Shown here piece by piece: positions 33,838-47,263 of a stretch of DNA of 64,000 nt. Made by a program: the position numbers and the translations under genes. The stretch is from positions 62,001 to 126,000 of the forward strand of contig JBAMDO010000035.1 of NCBI GenBank assembly GCA_037074765.1, written 5' to 3'. The DNA comes from Mansonella perstans (Eukaryota; Nematoda; Chromadorea; Rhabditida; Onchocercidae). The notes below the pieces were generated by a model, which did not search any database, was not told the origin of the DNA, and saw only the letters and a program-made list of their open reading frames with translations. Positions within the stretch are counted from its first letter, which is position 1. The number at the start of each line of letters is the position of its first letter.

Positions 33838-36800
33838 TCACTTAAGGCAAATCTCCGAATGATTATCATTAGTGCTTTCAGAAGTGAAATCTCTACAACA
33901 AACTTGAACTTCCTCGTCGCTAGAGCAACTATACGTAGTATTATTGTCATTTTCCATTATGGTTTGAGACGTTTCTTGTTTATTCGCGATACAATCACCA
34001 TAGGTTGATGATAAAGGTGTTTTGAAATTAACGACTGAACGACCGGCATGATGTCGGGAAGCCCTGAAAAAACTATATATGTTTAAAAAGTAAACTATCT
34101 GGAATAATCATAATTCTTAGATCATCGTAATGATTATCACTGAACATCGATATTCGTCTGTCATTACTGTCTCTATGAATGTAGAACATTATCTTTGGTG
34201 TAAAATGTAAAAATAAATTCAAAATTTATTTTTATTATAAAAGCAATAATGAATGGCGGCATCTGCTGTTTCATTTTAAATTATTATCAGTTTTTTTTTT
34301 TCAGTAACTATCAAAGCATTTCAAATTTGTCGCTGCTATCGTGTTAATGAAACAATATATTAAGAGAGTTCAAAAAGATTTCAAATTATTTCAAAATCAA
34401 AAGGCGAAAAAAAAAAAGCGAAAGTTTTTTTTTTTAAAAAAAGAAAACATTTTTTAACAGGAAATGGTCAAATTCCTTGTATCAATTATAAAAACAGATC
34501 GAAACTTCTGTCAAACTCTAACTTGTTATCAGGCGTTTTCTTCACATTCTGATCAATATCATCTTTCAGACTACCATAAGCCATTAAACCGATTACAGAG
34601 CCTAAATCTTCCACCGTCAGCTTATTAATGGCAGTTGACGAATTCCTACTTTCTTTGCTATCATTTTTCCAGAAATTGCCATCATCAGTTTCATTTGTCC
34701 TTACTGATTTTTCCTAAAATGTATTTGATCAAGTTCTTATCAACATATTAAAGGTTGCTATAAAGTTCTTTTTCAATTTCTTTGTTACAAACGTCTAATT
34801 TTTTAATAGAAATTTAAAATTTTATTTTTCGTAAAACCATTCTTTGAAATTTTTCAAATTTAATTCTCAAAAGAAGTTCGGGAAGCAGAAGAGAAAGCAA
34901 AGTAAGATTCAATCGACCTTGGATTCACCACTTGTTAATGTTTTTTTTCCAAGCATTTTTCTAAAAATGAACAGTGTTTTAAAAAAAAGTTGAGAAATTG
35001 AAAAAGATCACAACAAACTGAGATAATTAAATTACTAATTAAAAATTGCAACAAATTCTATTATAATATGACATCTATTGCTTTAGTTCACAATAAAATT
35101 AGATTTCAAAGGTCGGAGTCAAATGGTAGTTTAAATATGAATAGTACTCCGATGCTATCTCTGTAAAATTTGATTGCCATTCTTATCAGTTTTGATTGCC
35201 ATTCTTATCAGTTCATTCGAGTGATGATCTTTCGAATAGCTTTTCAATTAATAAATATTAGGGGAAAAATTGAATTGAATTTTTTAACAAACAATAAACT
35301 CCATCTCTGTTTCCGGACAATAAATATAATGAATATGATGAGGGCGACAACAATTGCCAAACTCATTAAAATTATAATCCACGTCGATGAATTACCGGAA
35401 TTATCTGACACTGCAATTTAATGCAGAATAAATATGTGCATAATTGCGCAGTTACTTTTCAGACAAAAGATATGTTTCCGGAAAGAAGTTTTAGGTACTA
35501 ATTCTTATCTTAAGTTCCATTAATCCATTTGTTCAAATACTACTCATTCGTTTGTTCAAATTGTCAAATTTTCGGTATAAGAAAAAGATGAATTTTTCAG
35601 ACCAGTTTGATATGAAGTTGCTGATTGTTGCAACGCACCGAAATACTGAAACAGCAAAATAGATAACAGCAATATTACAATAATTGGCGAACATTTTATA
35701 AATTGAATTTAAAAAAAAATTTTGAGATTTGAAAATTTGGTTTTGAAGGAATATTTGAAACGATCAATTCCCTTTTTTTTACTTAATTTAAATACTTAAT
35801 TTAATTAATAACATTAAGAAATATAGTAGCAGCAGTTAAATCATTACTGTTAGCATTGAATACTTTTTCGCAAAATCATATAATTATTTTTTCCATGTTA
35901 AGGTTTTTTCGTGAGTACCGTCACCCTATCTTTCAGACTGACCTAACTCATGTATTTAAGATTGACCGTAACCATATCTGTTAGGCTATTGTAACATATG
36001 TGAGGCAACTATAGGATTATTTACATTGTAGTTATGAGGGTTGCTATCGCATAGATGTATTAAAAAGTGGGTAAGGTTAATAGTATCGTTCCTAAGTGTT
36101 GTTCCACGAACCATAGATTAACTAAAATATAGCTTTGAAGAATGGTACTCTATGACTAAGTGACGTATCAAAACTTTTATTAAAACGTTTGTTTTAAGTT
36201 AAAGGAATTCCTTAATTTTTTGGGCTTTGTAGTCCACCAATACAAGCGAAAAACTAAAGTAATCACTGGTCAGAAAAGGTTGGAAGTGTGTGATTAGACA
36301 GAACTTCCCTATCTTAACGGTAACAATAATTGCGTTTGTCCCCTAATGTAAAGCTATTACAATTTTCATTGCTTTTACTTGCCTGATATTTAGATGCTTC
36401 TTCCCGGTTCGATCCCACTTTCTGCGCTCTTGATAGCTGCTGGTTAACTGCAACCATTTGTTTATTTATGAACGTAGTATGATAAATGATAAGGATTCAT
36501 CATATTTCTAAACTTTCGACGTTGACCTTTTAATGACTTTTTAATGACGCAATTGCATCTTGTTAATGTACTAAAATGCTAGAGTAAATTAAATGAAATT
36601 TTTAGTAATGAACAACTGAGCAAATTTTAATTTTTTTTTGAAGGATTTGAAAATTACACACTATTGCGTGCCTATTTACTGCTTATATCATTGAAGAACA
36701 GAAAAAAAACTGCCTTTACTTTTGAAATTATTAAATTTTAATATTAAAATATCAAGAATTCGCAACCTTATAACATCTGGGATCATTCTTAACCTTTAAG

Positions 36801-37706
36801 TTATCGCATTATTCTTTTTTTTGGACATTAAAATCTTTAATTTTGTTATACTTCTGATCTTCTTAATACTAAACCTCAGACCAGGAAGAGAAAAAAGTCT
36901 TAATTTAAATTTTTTTATAAAATTATTTCAAAGTATTTTAACATGCTAATTAGAGCGTTTAAAAATCTCGGAAAAGCAACGCTAATCAAAAGAAAATCCT
37001 TTTGCATGTTTATAAGCACTAACATTCAGTGATAACATTGAACCTTTAAGAAAAAATGAAGTTAAATAATTGACCTTCATTGTGGTAGTTACGGTAGAAT
37101 AAAGTTCACCTTTACGGTAGTAACTATTTTCAAGAACACGAGCTGGATTTCGAAAATTTTTTTCTTGATTCTTGTATCTTCTTCCTGGAATATTGCAATA
37201 CACTTTTTTATTATCCCAATTTTTCATGATCTAATTTGCTTCATTTTCAGGATTTTCAGGATCATCAGCAATAAATCTACTGTTGTTACTACTGTTGTTA
37301 TCACTAGTCAGCTGTTTGCTTTGATCCGATCTAGCATTTTTCTTTTTTTTATCACCTATTTGATTACTACCATCTTCTTCTTGATCGATCGCTTCCTGAT
37401 TGTCTGCATTTTCCTGTTTACCGGTTTTTCCGAATGGTCGATTATTCGAAGCACTATTGACATGAATCACAGCTTTCGCGCTTGCATTATCATCACTCAG
37501 ATTTTCCATCAATCTAGATATAATTGAAAACAAGTTATATTTCTAACTTCTGGTTCTAATTTCGCACAATTTTTTGTCATTACTTTAAGTACTATGAGTT
37601 GTTTCAATAGAAGAAAGAAACTTACAAAACTTAATGAGTGAAATAGCAGCAGTGTAGTTATAATTAAATATAAGTAATTAGATAAAGTTCCAAATCGATT
37701 ATTCAT
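33838..37706 (-). CDS. Single-pass type I membrane protein, unrecognised
   Basis: Exons: 37706-37626 (signal peptide), 37513-37281, 37184-37110, 36447-36383, 35645-35603, 35410-35289, 34713-34523 and 34063-33838. The first exon encodes a signal-like start (MNNRFGTL then YLYLIITTLLLFHSLSF). The ectodomain is acidic and Asn/Ser-rich (NQEAIDQEEDGSNQ), followed by a basic stretch and a Gln-rich stalk. One transmembrane helix starts at WIIILMSLAIVVALI and ends in RKQRW, so the cytoplasmic tail of about 140 residues is C-terminal; it is Ser/Thr-rich with SCSSDEEVQVCC. The last six junctions agree in phase; exon 36447-36383 ends in a GC donor (CAG|GCAAGT). The join of exons 1 and 2 is unresolved (phase 0 donor, phase 2 acceptor), so the start may instead be ATG 37509. 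No family is recognised. It begins 127 bp after the Tudor gene's stop. Confidence 0.62.
35169..35211. repeat. 22-bp tandem duplication in intron
   Basis: TTTGATTGCCATTCTTATCAG is present twice (35169-35189 and 35191-35211). It makes an apparent plus-strand open frame that is not a gene. Confidence 0.9.
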
Positions 37707-37832
37707 TTAAATCTTTTTGTTTCAATCTCAGTTCGATGTTTCACTAAAGAACCTTTTGTCATTTTCAACACTTTCCACTGCTGACTTATCTGGATGGCAA
37801 ATATTTAACTGATAACTTTTTACATAAATACT

Positions 37833-40449
37833 TCAATACTTCTTAATTGGAATTTTTAATTCGACTGCTTCATTCATTGAATACCATTTGTTACTTTCGT
37901 CAACCACGTAGACAACTCCCGTGAACGAATTATTCACAATTTTATTGCCTGATATTATTAAAAAATTTTGTCTTCTGGAAAATCAATTTTACTTTTTCAT
38001 TTTTTCCAATTAAAAATATACAGAAGACTGATAGCACAAATTGTAATAGCATTTTCGGAGCCTAATGCAATGTTAGAAAGCTCAGAATGGTACCATTCGT
38101 ATGAACTTGAATGTGAAAATTTTAAAAATCCCAAAATCAATTATTCAATTCTGAGCTTTAAATTTGGTCTAAAAATTTAAACAAGGTTAAATTTAATAAA
38201 ATTTGTAAAATTTGAAACGAAATTTGAGAGCAATAATCAATTAATTACTTGCTCCTATATTCCTGTCCAAATATTACAGAGATTAAATTTTCCTTTAATT
38301 AATCCTTTTCATACATTTATATTAAATTTGTTTCTTTTTGTCTGATATTACTTTATTCATTTGTTGTTTAATTTCAATTTGTGCAAAATAAGCAAAAAGA
38401 AAAAATGATGAGAAACCCAATTGAACGACGACTTGTGCGTTTGTCAAATATTTTCGAAAGACATCAAGCGACATTAGGCCTGCTATACTATGCTTCAGTT
38501 CCATATGTATAGGAAATGCTTGTGCTGCAACAACAATCTCTCGTCTGTTACAATTTTTATTATTTTGAAATTTTTGAACAGCTGATATTTTTTATAAAAA
38601 ATTAAATCTTACATTTCTAACAATGTTAACTGAACTGGCCTAGCCAAATTTTATTTCGAGCCTAATTGTTGAACTTTGATTCCAAATGAAAAACAAAACC
38701 AATCACTTTTTTTTCAATCGCTTTATTAGTCACTGTAATCATTGAACGAACCTGGTAAATCGGTTAAATTTTCCGATATTGGATGAATCAGCTGTTTTGC
38801 TGCAACGTCTGCATAACCAAAATCGACAAATCGCACCTTAAAAAGATAGTAAAATTACTGTCACCAACATTTGCTTATAACTAAGTGTTTGACGAAAAAG
38901 TTGTTTAATGTCTTCAGGCTCTTATATCTGAAACTGAAACTGAAAGATGCTGAGGGATTAAAAGAGATTTAATAGTAAAAATGACAAGAAGGAAGATGAG
39001 GAATGAAAGAGTTTCTTAAAATATAAATATAACTAATTAAATGTCTCGGATATTAGTTATCAATTAAGCTTAAGTTAATTTGAAGCACAGAGAAGGACGA
39101 TTTGAAATTATGCACAGCACTAGAATATAGGTAGAATGAAACTTCAATTAACTTTCTCTTTGATTTCATTATTAATTTTTATTGATTTCAACAAATATTT
39201 CAATGCTTAAAATAAATCTTTTTGGGAAAAATTAAATTATCATATTTGTTGAGCATTTAAGGAATTGGTAGAGAAAACTGGTAATATTGGGAATATCATC
39301 AGATTTTCCGGATGATCCGGAATAAAGATCAAGGGGATAGTTTCTTGCCTTATATGTCTTTCCTTTCATTAACTTACAAGTATTAATGATGGATTAATAC
39401 GTTTAATAATAAGTACACGATAGTAATCGTTTGCTAAGCCATATTTCATAATTCCAGCTGAGCCTGTAAGAGAGATCTAATGGATTTTACCATACACTTT
39501 TAAAAAATTTATACAAAAATTCAATTTCAGCTTTTTTTTTTCTACTGTGCTGATGATCTAATCAGTTTAACTTTTCCTCGCATCCTGTTATCTTAAATTC
39601 ATTACGTCACTTTAAATTACTTATTTTAAACCTTCCTTTCATTTTGTAAAATAAAAGTATTCATATCCACTTGAAATTTCAAAATTTCATAAATTATTCC
39701 ATAAATTATGAAATTTCGACATAATATTTAATTTTCATTGCCGGGTAACCTGAGGTAGGATTTGATAATGATTTGGTGCTGTGGTATATTTGTTGCAACT
39801 GTTTCTTCAATTTCAATAGTGTACTATAAGCATTTTCCAATTGTACATGAATCGTAGTCCAAGCTGTAAAGAGAAATTAATTTGTAAGTTATAAACAAGT
39901 ACTTTGCAGTAATAGACAAAACTGAATCATTTGTAAGATTCTTAAGAAATAATCAATTGTGAAAGGAATAATAATTTACAATCAACATATGTAACAATAG
40001 CGTCCAAATAATCGTAAGTAGCAGCTGGTAAAATTAATTTCGCATACTGTCCTTGCAAAATCTCGCTTTTAGCTGTACCTGGTGGACCTGCAAATTATTA
40101 GCCTAGAAAAGGAACTGGTCTTGAAATGATCAAATTTTGACCTTTAACAATGAAGCTTGATCAATAAAAAATTTTCAATCAATAATTGCTAAAGATAAGT
40201 TATCAGAAATGATTTTCATGCATTAATTTTTCTTCCACTTCGTTATTTTGAACAAAGGAAATCGAGTATTTTTGTATTGGATAATTCATTCTTGGAAATA
40301 CACATTCGTAAGATGATTGTTACAGTAACTTACCATGCAAGTAATTTATTAATTATTAATTAGCACATTTAGAAATGGTTTAAGATTTAGAAAAAAACTT
40401 TTCTATTCTTACCCAATTTCAGTTGATAAAAATTATTTTGCTGCTTCAT
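37833..40449 (-). CDS. Small single extended-Tudor-domain protein, 7 exons
   Basis: Exons 40449-40413, 40087-39980, 39863-39750, 39463-39378, 38836-38752, 38524-38417 and 37948-37833 total 654 bases, 217 residues, all in phase. After a short start (MKQQNNFYQLKL) the protein is almost entirely an extended Tudor domain. The SN-like first part has DAIVTYVDSWTTIHVQ and a long helix (ENAYSTLLKLKKQLQQIY). The Tudor core has DYYRVLIIKRI, ILVRFVDFGYADV and the closing LPAQAFPIHM. This order is typical of TDRD and papi/TDRKH-type proteins that bind dimethyl-arginine on Argonaute or Vasa in germ granules. The aromatic cage is represented by F and Y of VDFGYAD in place of the usual YGN. No KH or helicase domain is attached. 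TTTCAG stands three bases before the ATG, consistent with trans-splicing. Function in small-RNA pathways is inference from the family. Confidence 0.85.
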
Positions 40450-41660
40450 CTGCTGAAATTTATTGTTTTAGATTGAGCAAAGTTTCACAAAAACTGCAAT
40501 TGAATTATTTAAACTTGAAATTTGAAAATTAAAATTTTGTCGTAATTTTCTTTAGTTTGAGTGTTTCATCTAAATGACAGCAAAATTTTCTTAATTTAAA
40601 ACTTATTTCACTCATTTGATTTTTTCTTTCTCTATTTTTTTCACTTTCGTTCTCATTCCTTAACTTTTCTCCTTAACTGTCCATCGATCATAGTTTTATT
40701 CTCATACTTCTTTCCTCATTTCCACTTCGAAAAAAATTCAATTCACTTTTTTAGATATAAAAATTCCAGTTTATTTTATTGTTATCATATTAAATTACAA
40801 TAATTACATGACTCGGCTTTGCTGGCTAAAATTCGAAGAATGAAATTATTAGAGTTAAGTAAATCAACGAAAATTTTTTGATCATTTTACATAATTCTTC
40901 CAATAGCTCTAATTTTCATTTTTCATCCAGTACTCTTTAGTATATTTGTAAAAAATTGAAATCAAAAACCAACCGGGCACTTTCTTCTTTCTCTTTGAAA
41001 CGATATTTCATTACTGATTTTTTTCAAAAAATTTTCTTTTTAAATATTTCATTTATCATTTGTCAAATATGCAAATTTTTGCCAAAGCATTTTTTTGAAT
41101 TGTTCAAAGCGTCCTGTTCACTCGCTAACATTCAAACAGTGTTAGGAGAGTTTGTTAATGTTTCCTGTTCTGTCAATAATCATAGTGTATTGTTTCAGAA
41201 TATAGATGTGTCAATCTAACAGTCACTTGTTAATGTGGAAAATTACTGCAAAAGTGGTGTCGTAGGTTTAGAACTGTCTTGACATAAATGAGTTTCTGTT
41301 TCTTGCCTATTTCTACTGAATTTATAAACATACTAGAATGATGAACAAATAAAACTAGAATAAAACGAACTGATCTGGTTTAATTTGATTCAAATTATCA
41401 TAACGAGTAAACTCTTTCAACTAGAACATTTTCTAATGAATTTAATTTTATTCGTAATCATCGTGAAATGTCGCATTTGAGTGCTTTAGTGATTTATTGC
41501 AGAAAAAAATAGCTTAGTTATAAATAAGATCGAAAAACATATATGATCATAAGCTTTCGAAAAACACCAAAAGAAAATTGAAATTTCTAAAAATGAGATA
41601 TTACCCTAATGCCTGATCAATTGAAATAAAAGCAAAAAGAAAAATCAAATTTGTGCAACT
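40450..41660. other. Spacer between Costars and Tudor genes
   Basis: AT-rich, 1.2 kb. A plus-strand 87-codon frame (40956-41219) is Phe/Ser-rich, has no splice context and is not called. It contains the 3' UTR of the Costars gene. Confidence 0.5.
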
Positions 41661-44600
41661 TTAGTTGTTAGTAACGGAAATACAATTGACCGGATCACCG
41701 GATGGCTCAAGTTTTCGAATTTCTTCAATCGGTTTCAATAGACGTATAATCTTATCATCATCCTGTCTTTGATACAACATTTCACCTTCAAAATCGACCA
41801 ATTTATATTTTCGGGCTCGAATTAACATTCCAACTAACTGTAACAACGATGATGAATGAAGCAATAGCGGTGAATTAAATTTCATATAATTGAAATTCTA
41901 AGATATAAATTTTCCTTCTAGCTAAAATATCAGAATTACAGCAATCTTTTTACATTTTATTCTATCTTACCCTCCATCCTCTCTTACTTTTTTTCTCCCA
42001 GCTCAGTTTTTCCAATAATTCTTTTTTATTTCTTTTGTTTTTTCTGGCCTTTTTTTCTCAATTTTTTTAAAAAGAAAGTGCAGTGCAGAGAATTCAAAAG
42101 AATTCATTATCGTCAAAGGCTTAGCAGCATCATCAAACTATAAAAACTATGAATTGTCATATGCTTGCAAATTTTTAAAATTTTGAGAAAGAAACTTGGG
42201 AAAACATACATTTTACAAATGTTTAAATTTTCTTTGCATACATTAGCAATAATCGATTAGCATTCAAGCATTTGTTCATTTCAGAATTAATTTGTTTGAA
42301 ATTTAAAATTTTAGTTATTGATGTTTTTTACAAGGGGGCTCGGAACTTACTTTATCGGAATAGTGCGCATAGATGTAAAATAATGGTCCAAACCGGATGA
42401 TTCGATTTGGCGGCTCACCTTCAGCATGCTGGTCTATCACTTCACATAAGAATACTACTTCACGCATTACATAATCACCTGGAAGTTTTTTCTTCCATAC
42501 AGATGTAATTCAAGATTAAAATATTTCAGCTAACACTTGAAACACAAAGTAAAATTAGAATTATGAAAGTTCCAATAAAATTAGAATTATGAATGTTCCG
42601 TTTTCTTTTTCAAATTATTTTTAAAACTAAACTGTTTTCTTACTCATTTCTCCTCACTAGATTTAATATACTGAATTGGAAATGAATATTTAATATTGTT
42701 ATTTATCATCAAATACACACCTGCTTTGATACCACGTGCTTCCGTTTTGGATCCACGCTTTGGCCTACCATAATCTTGTGCATTTCTATCATATTTAGGT
42801 ACTGTATACGTCGATGAAAATGGATTCCTACAGAAAAGATACTTCATTTATGAACGATCAAAACTTCTACAGTCTAACTATCAAAATAATCAATAGCAGA
42901 GTGCTAATATTCCAGATAAATTTTTTTTGATATTCGTAATCGAAATGAAATTAACAGATGAGGAAAAATGGATTAATTTCTAAATGTTTTAAATTTCAAT
43001 AAAAACTTGTGATTTTGCAAAAAAATAAATAAACATGAAAGCGTAATACTTGTCAAGATTTTCCTTAGTTTCATTACCAATATCGTTAAACATTTTAATC
43101 GTATCACGTGCGCTTTTGCTATTCACACGTAAAATCGGTTGATGTTCACTTTCACTAAAATTTTGCTACTTTCGTTTGTAAATGTATTCAAACACATTCA
43201 CAAGCATTCAAATATGAACTTGAATACTTGTAGTTGAACTTATTATTAAAGCTGTACAGGAAGCAATTTAATTTCTAAAAAAAATTTGAAAAAACATTTC
43301 ATAGAAATGGTTGCATGGATTTTAATAAATAATTCTATGTTTTTGATCATTCAACCAGAAATACTTTTTTTTAGAAAAATCACTAATTTTCTTCCTTGTT
43401 TTTAAAAAAAATGAAAAGACAAAAGCATTACTTATCGGAAATGTTGGAATGCTTCCTGGTTTCACTGCTAAATTTTCGGATACAATTAACAACAACACCA
43501 TTTCCCGGAACAGATTTATTGCGCACTCTATGCAACAGTAGAGAATCAAAAAACAGCCGCTTTGAAATTTAAAATTTAACAATTTTATGTTCATTTAAGA
43601 GAAATAGTTTTGTTTTGTGAACAAGATCATGTACAGTAAGCTATCTTTGTGATTTTATCAAACAAAAGGCAATTAAAATTTTCAAAGAAAGTTAAAAAAA
43701 CCGGATAAGTACAGAATAGATAAAAAACATACCTTGTTTCCAATTCACTGGAATTATCTGCAGCCGCACTACTACCATCTTTACTGTTGAAGAGGTTAAT
43801 AGCGCCACGTGTACCTTCACGTTTTTCAAGGCAACGTAATTCCCAATTTCGCTTGACGTTTGGCCTGATTATGAAATCAAAATTTGTAGTGAGCTTAAGT
43901 TTAAATAAGAATTGCAGCATTGCTTAAAAATACAATTTAATATTTGTTAACTAACCGAGCAACAATCATTTAAACATTTACTTTTGAACATGATCACGTC
44001 TTTTACATTTTTTTCAAAAAGCATAAATTATCGTAAGAAAGTTTTCACATCCATTCCCAAAGCTTCAGTAATTACTTTTTTTCTTAATAAGTTTGACTGA
44101 AAGATTGTATAGTCGAATTGTTTTCATTTCTTCAATATAACAATTTCATCGAATTCAAATATTGGATTTAATTTTAATTTTTTTTTTTGATTTGTTTGAA
44201 ACTTTCGCTTGCATTTATTGAAATTGAAAAGATTGCAAAATTTTTAATTTCTACCATTCGAAAATTAAAATATCTAAATCATAAAACTTTGCTCATTTTT
44301 TCCTTTCATTTCTTTCTTAATTAATCATATGGATTCATGTTTTTTGTTTTAAATATTACTGATGTCGAAATTTTCGTCGCTTGAATATTATTCTCTTAAC
44401 TTTTAAAAACAAAATTAATACGATAATCGAACTCTTGAAAAGAGAAAAAATTTCTAAAATCTTTTTTTTTTTTTGGAAGATAATAGCGGAAACGAAGCCA
44501 AAATAAAGTAACTACGGTAGGATAAGGTTAACTGTAAACCTGAAGTTTACAGTCTCATCCAATTTAAAAACGTAAGTTGCATAAGTAAAATTTCTGTTGA

Positions 44601-46968
44601 TTTTCTGAATAATTAATAGGTAAAAAGTATTTGAAAAAGTAATTTAAATCCTCTTTGCCGAGATACCGTGATCTCTCAGTATGTTCCTATGAAGAACTAT
44701 TGACAATTTTTAATAATGAATCTGTAGAAGAGAATAAAATATATCCCAATTGATTAAATCATGAAAGGTCAATTTGAATTAATTTACTTTTTTCCTTTTA
44801 CTGTGAAGCAATTTTAGCATGCAACAAATTTCAATTTTGTTTACGATGATTCCCCGTAGGATTTTAGAATATTTAAGTGAGTGGAATTGATCGGGGCAAA
44901 TCATTGATGCTTCATATAATAACTATGAAAAATAACTTCCATTTCTTTTTTCCCAACTTTGAAATTAGTTTGAATTGAAAAAATTAATTATCATTGAAAT
45001 ATGAAAGGCAATGTCAAAAATCGAGAAAAAGTTTATAATTTATAAGAAAATTCATTGACGGAAAAAATAAATTGATTCTTACTTAACTTACTTTTGAGGA
45101 CTATTCAAAGATGTGGCACTAAATTTGCGCAAAACTTCGTCACCAGTTGTGTCACAATTGTCCGATAGTAATGATGACATTTCATTTGGTGATGTTGATC
45201 TGTAACAGTTGATAGTTCAAGTGAAATAGAAACTGAAATATTGTAAATGACCTTAAAATATAATCAAATTTGCAATTGTGAAACTTTTAAAGAAAAAAGA
45301 AATGAAATCATTGAAAGTCAGATAGTCAAGAAATGCAGCAAATATTTCAAAATAGAAATTTTATTTGAGATGAAAATATATTCAAATAATAAATTCGGTA
45401 AAAACATAAACAATTTGCATTTATGTTTGCTTGCTTGAAATAATATACGGAGGGAGAAGCAGAAGGAATGGTTGTTTTCACAGTTTTTAAAGCTTATTCA
45501 TTTGAAAAATCGAATGAAAGCTGAATCGAGAATCCTATAAGAATTCTCGCAAATTCAATCTAACATTTCAATGATTGCGAGGAACAATTAATTATTCAAC
45601 TAATATTTTCCGGTGCACAAAAAGACAGCAATAACTGTTAAGCATGTCAGGGAGATATTAAAAAGAATTGTGAGAAGCATTACGTTTTCCCTTTACACTG
45701 TGTTATTTTTCCGGAAATATGCCATTTAAATTGTGACCATGCAGTTAATCCTTAAGTATTACTCAATTCTGCTATCATTACAATTGATTTAGTTGATCTC
45801 ATTATACACTATAATTTGCTTACATAGCAATTTGATCGATTCATTTTATGTTTATGATTCACATATTATGAAGTAACTCAATTTAAATTGATTGATTCGG
45901 TAATTTTGAAGTCATTCAACTGCATTATATTTCAGTAAGTATCGGGAACCCAAAGTGTAAGACAATCAATAAAGAAAATTTCATTTTCTAACATCCATAA
46001 AAATTTTTTGCAACTTTCGTAATAAATATTTATACAAATATGAAATTCATTTTAAAAAAAAAGTTAGAGAAAACTATTCGGAGATGTTCCGGAAAGAGAA
46101 ATGAGATTCAGAAACGTCCTGTTTTTTTCAGCTCACAAAATCTGATTTGTTGATCAATCGCTTCATTTCAACACAAAAAAATTATCGTTGCTGCTTAAGT
46201 CTTGAGTGAAATTTTTCAAAAATTCTTCGACGAATGTTTCCTTTGCAAAGTTTAAAAACATGTGATTTGTCAGAAGAAGAAGAATTAATTTGTATCAAAA
46301 AAATCTCTCTTTCTCCTTTCCTCTTCCACCCTCTATCCACTTTTGTCTCTCTGTTTTTTTTTTCTTTTTTTTTTTTTTTTTGAATCATTAAAATAATATT
46401 GAAGATAATTCGGTGTAAAAATTTTTAGACATACTTCAATGTGTCACATCTGAAAATAATATGGAAAGTTTGAAACTTAAGTTCTACTAAAAAAAAAAAA
46501 ATAAGCTTAATTAATTTGGAAATCAACATTATTTATCATTATTTTTTCAAACTTCAAATCCAATTTGATTGATACGATGTAACAAGTGATAATGAAGTTG
46601 TCAGTACATATAATCTAATCAGTTATCAATGCAATAAATTGATTTGATTAAATAACACAGCAAAGATATTGATATGATTTCTTGTCATAACTATTCACTG
46701 GCAGAAATACCACTTCAAACTATCTTTAATGGCATATTAAATGTTAGTAAAAAAAACAAGAAATAATATTAAAAAAATTTAATGTAACAAGAATGAATAA
46801 TATAGAAAAATTTAATAGAATGAATGTAATAATTTTAATAAAAAATTTTATTTAATTACATTGGCAAACTAACCGGCCAAAGTTTTGCTTCATTTCATTG
46901 TTAGCCATTTTATCATTCTCATTACCCGATGCTGATTCAATGGCGCACGAGTGTTGCGCCAACTTCAT
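41661..46968 (-). CDS. Costars-domain (ABRA/STARS-like) actin regulator, 6 exons
   Basis: Exons 46968-46874, 45199-45092, 43864-43733, 42827-42721, 42478-42351 and 41837-41661 total 747 bases, 248 residues, in phase throughout. The N-terminal 80 residues are Ser/Asn-rich and disordered. Then come NVKRNWELRC and NPFSSTYTVPKYDRN, a central segment GRPKRGSKTEARG like the one preceding the domain in ABRA/STARS, and a C-terminal Costars domain of about 90 residues (IRFGPLFYIYAHYSDKLVG, LIRARKYKLVDFEGEML, DDDKIIRLL). Costars proteins bind actin and, in vertebrate muscle, promote Rho- and MRTF-dependent transcription. The ATG is at the start of the first exon found; a 5' UTR exon cannot be excluded. 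Introns are long for this window (0.5 to 1.7 kb). It is the first gene of a four-gene minus-strand series. Confidence 0.9.
42549..42598. repeat. 26-bp tandem duplication in Costars intron
   Basis: AAAATTAGAATTATGAA followed by GTTCC is present twice head to tail, with one difference. Confidence 0.8.
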
Positions 46969-47223
46969 TCTTTTGTTGTTTGCTAACCGAAAAGATTTCA
47001 CTTCATTTTCAAATCAATCTTTGAACAGGTCTTTTTTACTCCATTCTACCTCAAACACTTCTAGCAAAAACTATTTATTCTTAGCATGTGCAAAATATAT
47101 ATGTGTGTATGTGTCTGTTTGGGTGTACCCCTGTGTGTATGCTTTATTTGTCCGCCTCTATATCTGTGCCCTGTTCACATGATAAAATTTTCCACATTTT
47201 TTTTTAACTTCTTGATCAGTCTA

Positions 47224-47231
47224 TGTGTGTA

Positions 47232-47262
<31 letters not shown>
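47224..47262. repeat. (TG)n microsatellite
   Basis: A TGTGTG run with two TATG interruptions; a similar, more broken tract lies at 47099-47140. Confidence 0.9.

Positions 47263-47263
<1 letters not shown>

Noticed and set aside
35170..35421. 83-codon plus-strand frame
   Set aside because: It lies over the membrane-helix exon of the minus-strand gene and is created partly by a 22-bp tandem duplication.
37165..37527. 120-codon hydrophobic plus-strand frame
   Set aside because: It is the antisense of phase-consistent minus-strand exons (37513-37281 and 37184-37110).
46898..47182. 94-codon plus-strand frame
   Set aside because: It is antisense to the first exon of the Costars gene and runs into a TG microsatellite.
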